Shown: positions 56,479 through 64,000 of the stretch, piece after piece
Layout of the letters: the number at the start of each line of letters is the position of its first letter
Position numbering within the stretch: the first letter of the stretch is position 1
DNA from: CAVSRC01 sp963785065
GTDB taxonomy: Bacteria; Pseudomonadota; Alphaproteobacteria; Rhizobiales; Kaistiaceae
Direction of reading: 5' to 3'
Assembly (NCBI GenBank): GCA_963785065.1
Contig: CAWATX010000004.1
Location: 310,001-374,000 of the forward strand
DNA: 64,000 nt
Notes under the pieces: model-generated
What the model saw: the letters and a program-made list of their open reading frames with translations, nothing else
Told to the model about the DNA's origin: nothing
The model's database searches: none
Made by a program: the position numbers and the translations under genes

Positions 56479-57363
56479 TTGCGCCTCCTCGTCTCGCGTC
56501 ATCTGGAGAATTTCGTCGCGCTTTACGAGGCGCGCAACATGCACACGGCCGCTCAGCGCAAGGGCATTTCCCAACCCGCTTTGACCAAGAGCCTCAAGCT
56601 TTTGGAGGAGGAAGCGGGCATCGAGCTGTTCCTGCGCACGTCAAAGGGGCTGGAACCGACCGAGGCGGGCGACAGGCTCTATGGCTATGCCGGCGCCATC
56701 GACCAGGAACGGCGCTTCGCCACCATGGACATGCAGCGCTCGCAGCTGGCGGTCGAAACTCAGCTGAGGCTGGGGGTCGGGCCCGCGGTGGCGGTCAGCG
56801 TGCTGCCACCGGCGCTGGTATCGCTTCACCGGACCTACCCGAACGTGCAACTGACGGTGGAAAACGCCATCACGGACCGTCTCGTCGACAGTCTCGTGCA
56901 TGGCGACCTCGACGTGATCATCACCTCACGCCCCACCCGTGCGCTGCCCGAGCGGTTCACGAACGTGCCGCTCTTCCGCAACAACATGGTCGTGCTCTGC
57001 CGCAAGGGCCATCCTCTGCGCAAGGCCAAGAACGTCACGCTCGCCCAGATCGCCGCGTACGGCCGCATCGGGTTCCTGACCGAAACCGTCTCGGTCATCC
57101 AGACGACCTCCCTTTCCGTGATGTTGGATCTTGTTGCAACAACCGACCACTTCGCCATGGTCAATGAAACCATTCTGCCCAAGGCAAGGCGGGAGGGATT
57201 GTTGCCGCTCGATGTCGTCGACCCCATCCCCCATCTCGACATCGAGCTGATGTGCAAGCGCACCTTCGTCGCCTCGCCGCCGATCGTGGCGCTGCGCGAA
57301 GAACTCACACGCGCCGACACGCAACTTGCCCGGCGCGCCCGGCGCCGCCCCGCACGCCGCTAG
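56479..57363 (+). CDS. LysR-family transcriptional regulator
   Basis: 294 residues. The N-terminal winged helix-turn-helix (about 8-67) reads LENFVALYEARNMHTAAQRKGISQPALTKSLKLLEEEAG; the rest is the two-lobed effector domain. Divergent from the binding-protein gene with 211 nt between, so it probably controls the importer-sulfatase operon in response to its substrate. The start is a TTG with no good ribosome-binding site; an in-frame TGA at 56467 rules out anything longer. Confidence 0.9.
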   Translation: MRLLVSRHLENFVALYEARNMHTAAQRKGISQPALTKSLKLLEEEAGIELFLRTSKGLEPTEAGDRLYGYAGAIDQERRFATMDMQRSQLAVETQLRLGVGPAVAVSVLPPALVSLHRTYPNVQLTVENAITDRLVDSLVHGDLDVIITSRPTRALPERFTNVPLFRNNMVVLCRKGHPLRKAKNVTLAQIAAYGRIGFLTETVSVIQTTSLSVMLDLVATTDHFAMVNETILPKARREGLLPLDVVDPIPHLDIELMCKRTFVASPPIVALREELTRADTQLARRARRRPARR

Positions 57364-57402
57364 CCGGCCACCCAGCATCTCGCCAAAGATCAATCGAAGC
57401 CG

Positions 57403-57448
57403 GAGGAACTACTGCTCGCCAATCCCCTGGCGGGATCGCAACGCCGTC
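57403..57448 (+). repeat. Transposase fragment, left direct repeat
   Basis: 46 nt that match 58672-58717 at 41 positions in the same orientation. In one frame it reads SRRNYCSPIPWRDRNAV, part of the C-terminal region of an IS5-type transposase. It lies between lysR and the DUF2865 remnant. Confidence 0.65.
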
Positions 57449-57455
57449 AGGGAAT

Positions 57456-58432
57456 CTAGTTCGGCGATGTTCCGGTACTTGGCAATTCCGCTGCGGCAGC
57501 GGGACCGACGATCGAGAACGTCGGGTGATGGAACAAGCTGTGCCGCTTGGCCTTTCCTGTCAGGTCGAACAGCTTGGCGTAGTAGGCTGGACCGACCATT
57601 CGCACCGGCTTGACCGGCCGGTCGGCGAAAGCAATGGCTGGCTTGGCCAAGGTGAAATGGCCTGCGGCATTGGCAAGGGTTTCGGGGTCTTCTGCGGGCG
57701 GCGGACGAAGCTGCGGAATTGGCAAAAGCGGTGGAGGTGATGGGGGCTTGCGCTTTGCCGTGGCGACCTTTTGCTTGGACGGAATCTGCGAGAAGTAGCG
57801 TCCGGCCAGTGCCGACAGCCCGGCATGCAACTGTGCAACGCAAGCCGGCATATAGCTGTCCCGATAGGCAAAGGCATAAGGCTGATCGCCGTAGCGCTGG
57901 CCCGAGAGCGATCGGGCGTCGGCAACCTCGCTCGTTGCCGACTGGACGAATAGCTCGGCCTGACCGTCGGCAGCATACGTGGATTGGCAGGTGGCCGCGT
58001 CAACCTTGTAGCGGCGGCGGTTTGTGCGGAATCGATCGGGAAATAGTAGCCGTCGCACAGACGCACGCACAACGTCCGCCCGCCGCTCGCCATATTTCTG
58101 GCCGGTTGCCGACGGCGGACCCTGTCACGCGATGGTGGCGGGTTGTCTACCTTCGTGTCGAGTGCAGAACCGCCGCAGCCTTTCGAGATCAACCGCTTGC
58201 GCAAGCGGGCGAGATCGTATCGGTTCGGACTGCGGTAGGTATTGGCGGCCTGCCGGCCGTTGAACCTTCTGGTCAGAGCCATCGAGGCACCGCTGTCCAT
58301 CCCCTGAAGGAAGGCGCGATATTGCGCCTGCAGGCGCGCGCAATATGCATATTGCTGAGCGTGCGCTGACCTTATGGTGAAGATGGTGGCGAGCGCAGCC
58401 ACGAATACGCTGACAAATCTGCTCCGGTCCAT
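57456..58432 (-). pseudogene. DUF2865 protein gene disrupted by a frameshift
   Basis: Two frames together make one protein. From ATG 58432 the first frame gives a signal peptide (MDRSRFVSVFVAALATIF ... AHAQ) and a middle part ending in the DUF2865 mark RTLCVRLCDGYYFPID. The match then continues in a second frame with RYKVDAATCQS ... ELFVQSATSEVADARSLSGQRYGD, YAFAYR and a C-terminal KPVRMVGPAYYAKLFD, ending at 57456. The shift falls at about 58008-58025, in a CCGCCGCCGC run (minus strand). A sequencing error in that run is the alternative. The family is secreted and of unknown role. Confidence 0.7.
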
Positions 58433-58671
58433 GTCGCGGCGGTCCCCACTCCCCACATCGCCGATGACAATGCCTGCAGTACTGCACGCGCAGATAGTCT
58501 AGTAAAGATTAGGCTCGCGCGAAAGAGGCAATGACCCTGGGTTGCATTGATATGAAAGGGATCGCTGCGCTTCAGGCGGCAAACGGGCGTAATCGGGCGA
58601 TCGGGTGGTGACCGTACCGCCAGGGTCGAGGCAAAAGGGCCCCAACATTCCGCTGAAGCCAATCGCCGCTG

Positions 58672-58777
58672 GACGAACTCCTTCTCGCCAATCCCCTAGC
58701 GGGATCGCAACGCCATCGAGCGCGTGTTCGGCAGGCTCAAGGACGTCCGCATCGTCACCCGCTGGGACCAATCGGCG
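58672..58777 (+). mobile_element. IS5-family transposase remnant, right direct repeat
   Basis: After a TAG at 58697 the frame reads RDRNAIERVFGRLKDVRIVTRWDQSAT, which fits the conserved C-terminal block of IS5-type transposases (Y-R-x-R-N-x-I-E-R-x-F-x-x-L-K ... T-R-Y-D). The TAG stands where the left copy has TGG (Trp). The first 46 nt repeat 57403-57448. No terminal inverted repeats or other transposase domains remain. The whole gap 58433-58838 (406 nt) holds no other gene. Confidence 0.65.
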
Positions 58778-58838
58778 ACAGGGTCCCCGCCGCCGTCCGT
58801 CCCGCCGCTACGGTCAGCTACGGTTTGGGGTCCGGACC

Positions 58839-59633
58839 CTAGTGCAGGATCTGGCTGAGGAACAGCTTGGTGCGGTCGTGCTGCGGGTTGGTGAAGAACG
58901 CCTCGGGCTCGTTCTGCTCGATGATCTGGCCGGCATCCATGAAGATGACGCGGTTGGCGACCTGACGGGCGAAGCCCATCTCGTGGGTGACCACGATCAT
59001 GGTCATGCCCTCCTCGGCGAGGTCGACCATGACGTCGAGCACCTCCTTGATCATCTCCGGATCCAGCGCCGAGGTGGGCTCGTCGAAGAGCATGGTGCGC
59101 GGGTTCATGCACAGCGCCCGGGCAATGGCGACGCGCTGCTGCTGGCCGCCGGAGAGCTGGCCGGGATACTTGTTCGCCTGCTCGGGAATCTTGACGCGCG
59201 TGAGGTAGCGCATGGCGACCTCCTCGGCTTCCTTCTTGGGCATCTTGCGCACCCAGATCGGCGCCAGCGTGCAGTTCTCCAGGATGGTCAGGTGCGGGAA
59301 CAGGTTGAAGTGCTGGAACACCATGCCGACCTCGCGGCGGATCTCGTCGATGCGCTTGATGTCGTTGGTGAGCTCGATGCCGTCGACGATGATCTTGCCC
59401 TTCTGGTGCTCTTCCAGCCGGTTGACGCAGCGGATCATGGTCGACTTGCCCGAGCCCGACGGCCCGCACACGACAATGCGCTCGCCGCGCATGACCTTGA
59501 GGTTGATGTTCCTGAGCACATGGAAATCGCCGTACCACTTGTTCATGTCGGTGATCTCGATGGCGACGTCGGTATCCGACACGACCATGTGAGGGTGTTG
59601 GGGCGTGGCGGGTACGGCGGCTGATTCACTCAT
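58839..59633 (-). CDS. aapP: General L-amino acid ABC transporter, ATP-binding protein
   Basis: 264-residue ATPase of the polar amino acid uptake group. Walker A GPSGSGKST (about 57-65), Q-loop VFQHFNLFPHLTILENC, signature LSGGQQQRVAIARAL and Walker B MLFDEPTSALDPE are complete. Last gene of aapJQMP, 15 nt after aapM. Known Aap systems import many L-amino acids and also affect efflux. Confidence 0.96.
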   Translation of the reverse strand: MSESAAVPATPQHPHMVVSDTDVAIEITDMNKWYGDFHVLRNINLKVMRGERIVVCGPSGSGKSTMIRCVNRLEEHQKGKIIVDGIELTNDIKRIDEIRREVGMVFQHFNLFPHLTILENCTLAPIWVRKMPKKEAEEVAMRYLTRVKIPEQANKYPGQLSGGQQQRVAIARALCMNPRTMLFDEPTSALDPEMIKEVLDVMVDLAEEGMTMIVVTHEMGFARQVANRVIFMDAGQIIEQNEPEAFFTNPQHDRTKLFLSQILH

Positions 59634-59648
59634 CGGAACTTTCCTCGT

Positions 59649-61208
59649 TCAACGCCTGTAGCCGGTATTGAGCCGGCGTTCGGTGTAGATGGAGTATCGC
59701 GACATGCCAAAGCAGAAGAGCCAGAAGACGAAGGCGGCGAAGACATAGCCGGTCGCTGGCGTCTTGTAGGAGGCCCATTTCGGATCGGAGAAGCCGAGCT
59801 GGACGATGCCGAGCAGGTCGAACAGCCCGATGATGAGCACCAGGCTCGTGTCCTTGAACAGGCTGATGAAGCTGTTGACGATGCCCGGAATGACGATCTT
59901 CAGGGCCTGTGGCAGGATGATCATCTGCATCATGCGCCAATAGGGCAGACCGAGCGCCTGGGCGCCCTCGTACTGGCCCTTGGGGATCGCCTGCAGGCCG
60001 CCGCGCACGGTTTCCGCCATATAGGCCGAGGTGAACAGCGCCACGCCGATCAGCGCCCGGAGCAGCTTGTCGAAGGTGACCCCCTGGGGCAGGAACACCG
60101 GCAGCATGACGCTCGACATGAAGAGCACCGTGATCAGCGGCACGCCGCGCCAGAATTCGATGAAGACGATCGAGGCGAACTTGACCACCGGCAGCTTCGA
60201 ACGGCGGCCGAGCGCCAGCACGACGCCGATCGGCAGCGACGTGACCATGGCGACGATGGCGACCACCAGGGTGACCATGAGGCCGCCCCAGAGCTGGGTC
60301 TCGACATAGGCCAGGTGGAAATTGAAGGCGAGGACGACGAGCACCACCAGCACGCCGGCGATGATCGCCCACACCGTGCCGAGCGTGCCGAAGCCGGGCC
60401 GCTCGGGCGTGTTGTAGACCGCCAGGAACCCGGCCACCGCGGCAACCACGGCGGCGATGGCGGTGAGGACGGCCAAGGTGGACAGGCCGAACAGCGGGGT
60501 CGGTGGGTCGGGCACGAAGAAGGAGGCGATGACCAGCACGACTGCTGCTGCGGCGGCGGCGGTCGCCACGCGGCCGACGGCGGACGACGTCATCGCGCCG
60601 GCGACCAGGCCGGTCACCAGACCGCCGACAAGCAGCAGGAAGACGACCAAGCCGGCCGGTATGGCGAAATGGCCGCCGGTGAGCAGGACCAGCGCGACGA
60701 TCGGGAAGATCAGAAGCAGGAAGATGCCGTTCTCGCGCTTGAAGGGAACCCGCGGAATGGCCATCGGGACGAGACCGACGACCAGCAGGATTCCCGTCAG
60801 GTTGACCCGCCAGCGCTCGTCGATTGGATAGCGGCCGTACATGAACTGGGAGAACTTGGCATCGACAAAGGCCCAGCAGGCGCCGGAGCCGGGCACCAGG
60901 CAATCATCGCGGCCATTGCCGGTCCACACGGCATGGACGAAGGCCCAGTTGATGATCGGCGGCACGACCCACACGACCAGCGCGAGCCCGACGAGGGTCA
61001 GGACAGTGTTGGTGACCGACGAGAACAGGTTGGAGCGCAGCCAGCCGACGGCACCGACCTCGCTCGGCGGCGCCGCCAGGGTCGGCTCTTCCTCGAGCCG
61101 ATAATAAGCAAACTGGGCGGCCGAACCGCGCTCGACGGCCGCGCCCTTATGGTGACGGGAGTCGCGCCGCCGCCGGCCATCATCGTCCATGATCGTGTCG
61201 TCGGACAT
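59649..61208 (-). CDS. aapM: General L-amino acid ABC transporter permease AapM with internal membrane insertion
   Basis: 519 residues, about 130 longer than usual AapM. The N-terminal part (about 55-180) and the C-terminal permease core (about 299-519, with YVETQLWGGLMVTL and the EAA loop IPKGQYEGAQALGLPYWRMMQMIILPQALKIVIPG) are normal. Between them residues about 181-298 are an added stretch with about four Ala/Val/Leu-rich helices (FAIPAGLVVFLLLVGGLVTG, AAAAAAVVLVIASFFV, LAVLTAIAAVVAAVAGFLAV, VWAIIAGVLVVLVVLAFNFHL). The frame is unbroken. It starts 2 nt after the aapQ stop. Confidence 0.94.
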   Translation of the reverse strand: MSDDTIMDDDGRRRRDSRHHKGAAVERGSAAQFAYYRLEEEPTLAAPPSEVGAVGWLRSNLFSSVTNTVLTLVGLALVVWVVPPIINWAFVHAVWTGNGRDDCLVPGSGACWAFVDAKFSQFMYGRYPIDERWRVNLTGILLVVGLVPMAIPRVPFKRENGIFLLLIFPIVALVLLTGGHFAIPAGLVVFLLLVGGLVTGLVAGAMTSSAVGRVATAAAAAAVVLVIASFFVPDPPTPLFGLSTLAVLTAIAAVVAAVAGFLAVYNTPERPGFGTLGTVWAIIAGVLVVLVVLAFNFHLAYVETQLWGGLMVTLVVAIVAMVTSLPIGVVLALGRRSKLPVVKFASIVFIEFWRGVPLITVLFMSSVMLPVFLPQGVTFDKLLRALIGVALFTSAYMAETVRGGLQAIPKGQYEGAQALGLPYWRMMQMIILPQALKIVIPGIVNSFISLFKDTSLVLIIGLFDLLGIVQLGFSDPKWASYKTPATGYVFAAFVFWLFCFGMSRYSIYTERRLNTGYRR

Positions 61209-61210
61209 GG

Positions 61211-62401
61211 CTATCGCTCCACCAGTGCGACGCGCTGGTTAAACCAGTTCATGAAGGCCGAAGTCGCCAGCGAGATGGTGAGGTAGACCAGCATGGTGAT
61301 GAAGATGACCTCGACCGCCTGGCCCGTCTGGTTGAGCACCGTGCCGGAGAAGACCGAGACGAGGTCGGGATAGCCGACGGCGACGGCGAGCGAGGAATTC
61401 TTGGTCAGGTTCAGGTACTGGCTGGTCAGCGGTGGGATGATGACGCGCAGCGCCTGCGGAATGATGACCAGGCGCAGCGTCGTCCCCGACCTGAGGCCGA
61501 GCGCGTAGCTCGCTTCGGTCTGGCCGTGGGCGACGGCCAGGATGCCGGCGCGCACGATCTCGCCAATATAGGTGGCAGTGTAGAGCGTCAGGCCGAGCAG
61601 AAGCGCCATAAACTCCGGCTTAATCTGCGCGCCGCCGACGTAATTGAAGCCCTTCAACTCGGGGAACTCGAAGCTTGCCGGCATGCCTGTGACGAGGAAG
61701 ACGATCACCGGCAGCAGGATCAGAATGGCGAGGCTGACTTTGACGGTCGGGAAGATCCGGCCGGTCGCCATCTGTCGCCGATGCGCCCATTGCGCCAGCA
61801 CGACGATCGCCACAATGGCGACGACGAAGGCAATCACGGTCGCCAGAAATCCATCGTGAAAGATCGGGCGCGGTATGATCAGCCCGCGATTGGAGAGCTT
61901 CGTGTTGAAGAGGAGATTGAAGCCCTGGCGCGGGGCCGGCAGGATCGACAGCACGGCCTTGTACCAGAACAGAAGCTGGAGGAGCACCGGGATGTTGCGC
62001 AGGGTCTCGATGTAGACGGTCGAGATCTGGGCGATCAGCCAGTTCTTCGACAGGCGGGCAACGCCCAGCATGAAGCCGATGATCGAGGCAAAGACAACGC
62101 CCAGCACCGCCACCAGAAGGGTGTTGAGAAGGCCGATCAGGAACGCACGGCCGTAGGTCGATTCAGCCGTATAGGGGATGAGCGTCTGCGAGATATCGAA
62201 TCCGGCCCGCGCCCACAGGAAGCCGAAGCCCGAGGCGATATGGGCGCGCTGCAGATTGTCGATCGTGTTGGACGCAATCCAGACGATGAACGCGATCAGG
62301 CCGGCCCCCAGCATCGCCTGAAAGACGATGCCGCGGACCCTCGGGTCGTAGATCAACGAACGCTGCTGCGGCAGACCTGCCGCATCGTCCTGAACCGCCA
62401 T
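61211..62401 (-). CDS. aapQ: General L-amino acid ABC transporter permease AapQ
   Basis: 396 residues, usual length. Seen: RGIVFQAMLGAGLIAFIVWIASNTIDNLQ at the N-terminus, a large loop before the core, and the EAA loop HGQTEASYALGLRSGTTLRLVIIPQALRVIIPPLTSQYLNLTKNSSLA. Forms the heterodimeric membrane channel with AapM. It lies 91 nt after aapJ. Confidence 0.96.
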   Translation of the reverse strand: MAVQDDAAGLPQQRSLIYDPRVRGIVFQAMLGAGLIAFIVWIASNTIDNLQRAHIASGFGFLWARAGFDISQTLIPYTAESTYGRAFLIGLLNTLLVAVLGVVFASIIGFMLGVARLSKNWLIAQISTVYIETLRNIPVLLQLLFWYKAVLSILPAPRQGFNLLFNTKLSNRGLIIPRPIFHDGFLATVIAFVVAIVAIVVLAQWAHRRQMATGRIFPTVKVSLAILILLPVIVFLVTGMPASFEFPELKGFNYVGGAQIKPEFMALLLGLTLYTATYIGEIVRAGILAVAHGQTEASYALGLRSGTTLRLVIIPQALRVIIPPLTSQYLNLTKNSSLAVAVGYPDLVSVFSGTVLNQTGQAVEVIFITMLVYLTISLATSAFMNWFNQRVALVER

Positions 62402-62492
62402 ATTTCACACCCCCGGGCGGTACCGGATTTTCCCGGTTACCGGCTGTCGGGTGGGCCGCAAGGGGTCCACCCGACGGATCGATCGGCAGACT

Positions 62493-63509
62493 CTAGCGGA
62501 TCGGCGGAGCGTATTGAATGCCACCGTTGGTCCACAGGGCATTGAGGCCCCGCGCGATCTTCAGCGGCGTGTCCGGACCGATGTTGCGGTCGAAGATCTC
62601 GCCGTAATTGCCGACGGACTTGATGACGTTGTAGGCCCAGTCGTTGCCGAGGCCGATCATCTCGCCGAAGGTGCCGTCGGTGCCGAGCAGACGGCGGACT
62701 TTCTGGTTCTCGCTGTTCTTCATCTCGTCGACGTTCTTCGAGGTCACGCCGAGTTCCTCAGCATCGAGCAGCGCGAAGTGCGTCCACTTGACGATATTGA
62801 ACCATTGGTCGTCGCCCTGGCGCACCACCGGCCCGAGCGGCTCCTTGGAGATGATCTCGGGAAGCACGACGTGGTCGTCCGGGTTGGCGAGGGTCAGGCG
62901 GATGGCATAGAGGCCCGAGGCGTCCGTGGTGTAGACGTCGCAACGGCCCGCCTGATAGGCGGCGTCGACCTCGGGCAACTGCTCGAAGGCGACCGGGTTG
63001 TACTGCATGTTGTTGCGCTTGAAGTAGTCGGCGAGGTTGAGCTCGGTGGTCGTGCCGGTCTGCACGCATACCGAGGCGCCGCCGAGCTGCAGCGCAGAGG
63101 TGACACCGAGCGACTTCTTCACCATGAAGCCCTGGCCGTCATAGTAGCTGGTGCCAGCGAAGGTGAGGCCGAGCGAGGTGTCGCGCGACATGGTCCACGT
63201 GGTGTTGCGGGCCAGCATGTCGATCTCGCCGGACTGCAACGCCGTAAACCGCTCCTTGGCGGTCAACGGCGTGAACTTGACGGCCTTGGGGTCGCCGAAG
63301 ACCGCCGCGGCCACTGCCCGGCAATAATCGACGTCAAAGCCCTTCCACTCGCCCTTGTCATCGGTCGAGCCGAAGCCGAGCAGGCCGGTGTTGACACCGC
63401 ACTGCACGTAGCCTTTGGCCTTCACGTCTTCCAAGGTCGTCGCATTAGCCGAACTCACAACAAGCACGGCAACGGCGCTGACCGCGATCGTCAGAAGCGT
63501 AGCTCTCAT
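62493..63509 (-). CDS. aapJ: General L-amino acid ABC transporter, periplasmic binding protein
   Basis: 338 residues. A signal peptide (about 1-23, ending SSANA) precedes TTLEDVKAKGYVQCGVNTGLLGFGSTDDKGEWKGFDVDYCRAVAAAVFGD, the family start; IDMLARNTTWTMSRDTSLGLTFAGTSYYDGQGF is typical of AapJ/BztA. ATG 63509 has GGAGGGG just upstream. First gene of the aap operon, divergent from metC. The 233-nt gap holds a 13-nt palindrome CGGAG-TAT-CTCCG at 63609-63621 as a possible operator. Confidence 0.96.
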   Translation of the reverse strand: MRATLLTIAVSAVAVLVVSSANATTLEDVKAKGYVQCGVNTGLLGFGSTDDKGEWKGFDVDYCRAVAAAVFGDPKAVKFTPLTAKERFTALQSGEIDMLARNTTWTMSRDTSLGLTFAGTSYYDGQGFMVKKSLGVTSALQLGGASVCVQTGTTTELNLADYFKRNNMQYNPVAFEQLPEVDAAYQAGRCDVYTTDASGLYAIRLTLANPDDHVVLPEIISKEPLGPVVRQGDDQWFNIVKWTHFALLDAEELGVTSKNVDEMKNSENQKVRRLLGTDGTFGEMIGLGNDWAYNVIKSVGNYGEIFDRNIGPDTPLKIARGLNALWTNGGIQYAPPIR

Positions 63510-63742
63510 GTATCCCCTCCAGCTTGAAAATCGGGACTGCAACCGCCAAACGGCCAGCGCCCACACGGATTACTTAGTCTCATCCAAAATGCATCTGCCC
63601 TAATTGCCCGGAGTATCTCCGCTCCAAGCCAATTGACCCAACCATCACAGGCCATTATTCGATATCGGTCAAGGGTACCGCCTGGGCAGCCGCGATCGCC
63701 ATCTGCCCGTCTAGGTGTCATAGCGGTGATCGAAACAGCCGC

Positions 63743-64000
63743 ATGACCAACCATTCCGGCGACGGATCGCCCGCCGCAAAGCCAGCCACCCGCCTCGTCC
63801 GTTCCGGTCGCGACAAGCGTCTGACCGGCCCCTTTGTCAATCCACCCGTTGTCCATGCCTCGACCGTACTCTTCGATTCCGTCGATGACATGCAAGATGG
63901 GCGCCAGCCGTATACTTACGGCCGCCACGGCACGCCGACCACCGACGCGCTCGTGGCGGCGGTCAACGAAATGGAGGGTGCAGCGGGGAGCGTGCTGTGC
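63743..64000 (+). CDS. metC: Cystathionine beta-lyase, 5' part only
   Basis: First 86 codons of a Cys/Met-metabolism PLP enzyme, cut by the window end. TRLVRSGRDKRLTGPFVNPPVVHASTVLFDSVDDMQ and YTYGRHGTPTTDALVAAVNEMEGAAGSVLC are typical; the YGRHGTPT segment contributes to the active site of the neighbouring subunit. Assigned to MetC rather than cystathionine gamma-synthase from the NPPVVHASTVLF pattern and its place beside aapJ, as in rhizobia. The PLP lysine lies outside the window. Confidence 0.85.
   Translation, partial: MTNHSGDGSPAAKPATRLVRSGRDKRLTGPFVNPPVVHASTVLFDSVDDMQDGRQPYTYGRHGTPTTDALVAAVNEMEGAAGSVLC

Noticed and set aside
56427..57167. Frame with ATG 56466 overlapping lysR
   Set aside because: It is in another phase and its translation has no helix-turn-helix; the LysR pattern is only in the TTG-started frame.

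Overview
This window is high-GC alphaproteobacterial chromosome, most likely from the order Hyphomicrobiales (Rhizobiales). The evidence is gene content and order: an aapJQMP amino-acid importer divergent from metC, a tig-clpP-clpX-lon-hup block, nnr divergent from glnB-glnA, and a DUF2497/PopZ gene beside valS, tolC and a PCMT-like gene. I cannot name a genus. Nearly all of it reads as vertically inherited core genome. The accessory parts are short: a small unknown gene beside tRNA-Cys, and a sulfatase/ABC importer/LysR cluster with transposase debris nearby.

Layout. 1-5412 (minus): respiratory complex I genes nuoA-F, then a partial DUF3291 gene. 5702-6533: a PH-domain membrane protein, tRNA-Asp and tRNA-Val. 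6672-13432 (minus): HU, Lon, ClpX, ClpP and trigger factor, a protein folding and degradation block. 13529-17414: tRNA-Leu, NAD(P)HX repair enzyme, then glnB-glnA behind a sigma-54-type promoter. 17471-25347 (minus): an epimerase, a VCBS-repeat protein, ValS, PopZ, TolC and a PCMT-like methyltransferase. 25436-30493: an RND efflux pump with a divergent TetR regulator and a palindromic operator inside the shared promoter region. 30726-33220: an ArsB/NhaD-like permease with a secreted N-terminal domain, tRNA-Cys, and a small cysteine-rich secreted protein.

33313-40342: vitamin B12 functions. A TonB receptor and ABC importer (btuB-btuC-btuD) face btuF, and cobU-cobQ lie behind a cobalamin riboswitch and a very short leader ORF. 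40434-42300: ammonium channel and PII protein in the order amtB-glnK. 42441-51486: tRNA-Asn, a CtaG-like protein, an acyltransferase, photolyase, cysteine synthase, an AlaX editing protein, a LysE exporter and a mercaptopyruvate sulfurtransferase, with two unknown membrane-protein genes. 51540-57363: a cytoplasmic-type sulfatase, two permeases and a Tat-type binding protein, with a divergent LysR gene. 57403-58777: a frameshifted DUF2865 gene between two fragments of the same IS5-like transposase. 58839-63509: aapPMQJ (minus). From 63743: the start of metC.

The genes connect around nitrogen (glnB, glnA, amtB, glnK, aap), sulfur (cysK, sseA, sulfatase, metC) and cobalamin. I found no CRISPR array, rRNA, intact insertion sequence, prophage or replication origin. 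The least described parts are the sulfatase importer cluster, the internal insertion in AapM, the leader ORF after the B12 riboswitch, and the small cysteine-motif protein.
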